From: UBA6921 sp964532385
Lineage (GTDB): Bacteria > Pseudomonadota > Gammaproteobacteria > SG8-11
Assembly: GCA_964532385.1 (NCBI GenBank)
Contig: CAZHHW010000018.1
Location: 1-42,609, forward strand
DNA: 42,609 nucleotides
Direction: 5' to 3'
Made by a program: the position numbers and the translations under genes. The notes under the pieces were generated by a model. It was not told where the DNA came from and did not search any database. It saw only the letters and a program-made list of their open reading frames with translations. Of this stretch, positions 40,607 to 42,609 are shown in pieces (the first letter of the stretch is position 1; each line of letters opens with the position of its first letter).

Positions 40607-41110
40607 GTGGACGCAAGCCTGATCGTGCTGGGCGTATTGCTCGTGGCTGCAATCGCAGTCGCGGCACAACGTGACCCGGCCTTACCCGCGGCGGGTTTGT
40701 CTTCGGCATTGCATCTTGCGGGGCAGGTGGCCCCGGCCTTGGTGCTGGGTTTTTTATTGGCCGGGTTTATCGATGTGCTGGTGCCGCCCGAGAAATTAGT
40801 CACGTGGCTGGGCGGCGGCGACAACCTCGGCCGTTCGGTGCTGATCGGCTGGGGCCTGGGGCTGGTGCTGCCGGGTGGTCCATACGTTTTATTTCCGGTG
40901 ATGGCAAAACTGTATCAACAAGGTGCCGCGCCCGGCGCGATCATTACGCTCATCACCGCGCAAACCTTGGCCAGCCCGATCCGCATGTTGACATATGAAG
41001 CTCCGCTGCTGGGCTGGCCGATGACCCTGGCCCGCCTTCTCCCGGCGTTGCTGTTGCCCCCGTTGATCGGTTTGCTGGGGCACTGGTTGCATGCATTTTT
41101 TCGGCGCTGA
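40607..41110 (+). CDS. Half-size YraQ/COG0701-like permease
   Basis: 167 residues with four to five hydrophobic segments: SLIVLGVLLVAAIAVAAQ, APALVLGFLLAGFIDVLV, LIGWGLGLVLPGGPYVLFPV and LLPALLLPPLIGLLGHW. GGPYVLFPVMAKLYQQGA is like the conserved core of the YraQ/DUF318 permeases, most of which are about 300 residues with two such repeats, so this is a half-size form. Start GTG 40607, 10 bases after AAGGAG; an in-frame ATG at 40550 overlaps pqqE. It may be co-transcribed with pqqABCDE, and could handle a metal, thiol or PQQ; the substrate is not known. Confidence 0.75.
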   Translation: MDASLIVLGVLLVAAIAVAAQRDPALPAAGLSSALHLAGQVAPALVLGFLLAGFIDVLVPPEKLVTWLGGGDNLGRSVLIGWGLGLVLPGGPYVLFPVMAKLYQQGAAPGAIITLITAQTLASPIRMLTYEAPLLGWPMTLARLLPALLLPPLIGLLGHWLHAFFRR

Positions 41111-41113
41111 AAA

Positions 41114-41185
41114 GGAAAACGCCGATTATTTATTTTCGGACCGCGAGCGTCCCGCTCGCTGTTTTGCAGACAAGATACCCACACT
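41114..41185. repeat. Intergenic palindromic repeat, GCGAGCG-hairpin type
   Basis: Starts with GGAAAACGCCGATTATTTAT 3 bases after the permease stop, followed by the perfect hairpin GCGAGCGTCCCGCTCGC (41143-41159) and GTTTTGCAGACAAGATACCC. Same order as 42094-42170 and, reversed, 6721-6803. Confidence 0.85.
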
Positions 41186-41206
41186 CCGAAGACTTACGGC
41201 CCCTCC

Positions 41207-41740
41207 ATGAAAATCCTGGCGATCTCCGGCAGTCTGCGCGCAGTCTCCACCAACACCATGCTGTTGCGCGCGATGGCGCGGTTGGCGCCCGCGGATTGTG
41301 TGCTCGAGATTTATCGCGATCTTGGCCAGTTGCCGTTATTCAATCCGGATCTCGAAGCCAGCGATCCCGCGCCGGTGGCGCAGCTGCGCGCGCAACTGAT
41401 CGCCGCGGATGCGGTGCTGATAGCAAGCCCCGAATATGCGCACGGGGTGAGCGGCGCGATGAAGAACGCGCTCGACTGGATGGTGGGTTGCGAAGCTTTC
41501 GTGAACAAACCCGTGGCGTTGCTGAATGCGGCGCCGCGCGCGGTGCATGCGCAAGCCTCTCTTAAAGAAACCCTGCTGACGATGACCGCGCAAGTGATTG
41601 AAGACGCCTCGATCACTGTGCCGATTTTGGGGTCATGTCTTGATGAGGACGGCATCGTTGCGCATCCGTTGATTTCCTCCGCGTTGCGCCGGGCGTTGCA
41701 CGCATTGCAGCTCGCCGCCGCTACGCGCGGACCGGCTTAA
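41207..41740 (+). CDS. NADPH-dependent FMN reductase-type oxidoreductase
   Basis: 177 residues of flavodoxin-like fold: KILAISGSLRAVSTNTMLLR (FMN phosphate loop), EIYRDLGQLPLFNPDL, LIASPEYAHGVSGAMKNALD (flavin ring and dimer contact) and VALLNAAPRAVHAQASLKE. The family (YhdA/ArsH/ChrR-like) reduces quinones, chromate, azo dyes or free flavin with NAD(P)H. Substrate not assignable. It starts 21 bases after the repeat, and a second repeat begins 9 bases after its stop. Confidence 0.9.
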   Translation: MKILAISGSLRAVSTNTMLLRAMARLAPADCVLEIYRDLGQLPLFNPDLEASDPAPVAQLRAQLIAADAVLIASPEYAHGVSGAMKNALDWMVGCEAFVNKPVALLNAAPRAVHAQASLKETLLTMTAQVIEDASITVPILGSCLDEDGIVAHPLISSALRRALHALQLAAATRGPA

Positions 41741-41748
41741 ATAACCTT

Positions 41749-41790
41749 CGATTAATTCAGATCGTCATTCCCGCGCATGCGGGAATCCAG
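41749..41790. repeat. Short repeat, half copy of the CGTCATTCCCG type
   Basis: Begins with CGATTAATT (end-module-like) and continues with CGTCATTCCCGCGCATGCGG, forming a 7-bp hairpin TTCCCGC/GCGGGAA, then ATCCAG. Only the first half of the 71-base element is seen. It begins 9 bases after the FMN reductase stop. Confidence 0.7.
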
Positions 41791-41865
41791 TCATTCAGCG
41801 CGTGCGCGTACAACCGTACAGACGCATTCTTCGCGCGCGCTAGACTGGCTGCAGAGAGGTGATGC

Positions 41866-42093
41866 ATGCAGCGCTATCTGAACCGGTCGGGAAACTCGAA
41901 TATCGCGGGTTACGAAATCGGCACCGATCGCATCATCGTGCACTTTATTCACGGCGGTGTTTATTCCTACACCAACGCCAGTGCCGGGCATTCCAACGTG
42001 GAACAAATGAAATGCCTGGCGAGCGAGGGCCGCGGTCTTAACACTTTCATCAATCAAAACGTACACATGCTTTATGCGGAAAAAATTCGCTAA
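41866..42093 (+). CDS. KTSC-like small protein
   Basis: 75 residues. GNSNIAGYEIGTDRIIVHFI, then HGGVYSYTNASAG and CLASEGRGLNTFINQNV, are like the KTSC domain (G-Y-x5-L-x-V-x-F-x2-G-x2-Y-x-Y), a small beta fold of unknown function. GAGAGGTG is a good ribosome site. A repeat begins with the first base after the stop. Confidence 0.75.
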   Translation: MQRYLNRSGNSNIAGYEIGTDRIIVHFIHGGVYSYTNASAGHSNVEQMKCLASEGRGLNTFINQNVHMLYAEKIR

Positions 42094-42170
42094 GGAAACG
42101 CCGATGTATTAATTTTTTCCTGGGACCGCGAGCGTCCCGCTCGCCGTTTTGCGCGCAAGATCCCCGCGCT
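42094..42170. repeat. Intergenic palindromic repeat, GCGAGCG-hairpin type
   Basis: Starts with GGAAACGCCGATGTATTAAT directly after the stop of the KTSC-like gene, then TTTTTTCCTGGGACC, the hairpin GCGAGCGTCCCGCTCGC (42128-42144), and GTTTTGCGCGCAAGATCC. It is the best-preserved copy in the window. Confidence 0.85.
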
Positions 42171-42274
42171 AACCTGACCCCATTAAAATGCTAGCTACAA
42201 AGACACCGCATATCCGAACGCCGACTTACGAAAATAACTTTACCGAATGAATGGCCTGACAAGGGAAGATGACT

Positions 42275-42609
42275 ATGCAAAACGATGAACAAGAGATTCG
42301 CCGGCTCGTGTCCACCTGGATGGCGGCGACCAAGGCGGGCGATGTCGAGACCGTGTTGGGGCTGATGACGGACGACGTGGTTTTTCTCGTGCCCGGCCGG
42401 CCCGTGATGCGCAAGGGCGACTTTACGGCGGTGGCGCGTGCGCAGGCCGGCCCCGGCGCACCGCAAATCGACGGCAAAAGCGAAATCCAGGAAATCCAGA
42501 TTCTCGGCGAGTGGGCCTTCATGTGGACCAAACTCACCGTCGTGGTGACTCCATCCGACGGCGCCGCCATGACGCGCGCGGGCCACACCTTGACCATATT
42601 AAAAAAACA
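42275..42609 (+). CDS. SnoaL/DUF4440-like protein (SgcJ/EcaC type), 3' end beyond the window
   Basis: At least 111 residues read: NDEQEIRRLVSTWMAATKAG, DVETVLGLMTDDVVFLVPGR, EIQEIQILGEWAFMWTKLTV. This is the NTF2-like fold, an alpha+beta barrel used by polyketide cyclases and many unknown proteins; the SgcJ/EcaC subfamily is the best fit by eye. The frame is still open at the window edge, so the C-terminus is missing. ATG 42275 has a weak AAGGGAAG site 6 bases upstream. Confidence 0.85.
   Translation, partial: MQNDEQEIRRLVSTWMAATKAGDVETVLGLMTDDVVFLVPGRPVMRKGDFTAVARAQAGPGAPQIDGKSEIQEIQILGEWAFMWTKLTVVVTPSDGAAMTRAGHTLTILKK

Overview
The window looks like chromosomal DNA of a free-living proteobacterium, most likely gammaproteobacterial or betaproteobacterial. 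Evidence: an xseB-ispA pair, a topoisomerase IV subunit gene (parE), a DarP/YjgA protein, a PhoP/PhoQ-type pair, a DUF6763-like protein, an AcrAB-type RND pump, and short intergenic palindromic repeats common in these classes. The genus cannot be assigned from sequence alone. There are no rRNA or tRNA genes, transposases, integrases or CRISPR arrays.

Region 1-6.7 kb is a run of small accessory genes, all on the + strand: three VOC/glyoxalase-fold proteins, DUF4256, a BCP-like peroxiredoxin, an ABM-type monooxygenase, a GFA-type zinc protein, a 519-residue protein of unknown family, a 42-residue Cys/His protein, a methyltransferase and an RBBP9/YdeN-type hydrolase. Region 6.8-13.6 kb is housekeeping and redox: ispA, xseB, the rubrerythrin / HdrD-like Fe-S protein / DUF3501 trio, parE and an RsuA-family pseudouridine synthase. 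Region 13.6-22.2 kb (minus strand) holds an RND efflux pair, darP, pbpG, a phoPQ-like two-component pair and a c-type cytochrome.

Region 22.3-37.3 kb is rich in stress genes: a stand-alone S24-like domain, HinT, DUF2934, a three-BON-domain protein, a DUF6763-like protein, a hemerythrin-derived protein that has lost most metal ligands, KatE catalase, two tandem Crp/Fnr-type regulators, a PAS protein, and a complete stressosome operon (rsbR-rsbS-rsbT-rsbX). That operon continues directly into a histidine kinase with an RsbU-like N-terminus and a LuxR-type response regulator. Next come a membrane protein, a 24-residue membrane peptide and an intact hemerythrin. The most interesting system here is this stressosome wired to a two-component pathway: RsbT probably activates the kinase rather than a PP2C phosphatase, so output would be through a DNA-binding regulator and not an alternative sigma factor. 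The stress genes around it are plausible but unproven targets.

Region 37.4-41.1 kb is a complete pqqABCDE operon for the cofactor PQQ, followed closely by a half-size YraQ/COG0701-like permease. The window ends with an NADPH-dependent FMN reductase, a KTSC-like small protein and a SnoaL-like gene cut by the edge.

At least six intergenic palindromic elements (2.7, 6.7, 28.2, 41.1, 41.8, 42.1 kb) lie immediately downstream of stop codons. Several share one end module with a CGCCGATT-like core joined to different hairpin cores, which suggests a mosaic family of small non-autonomous repeats.
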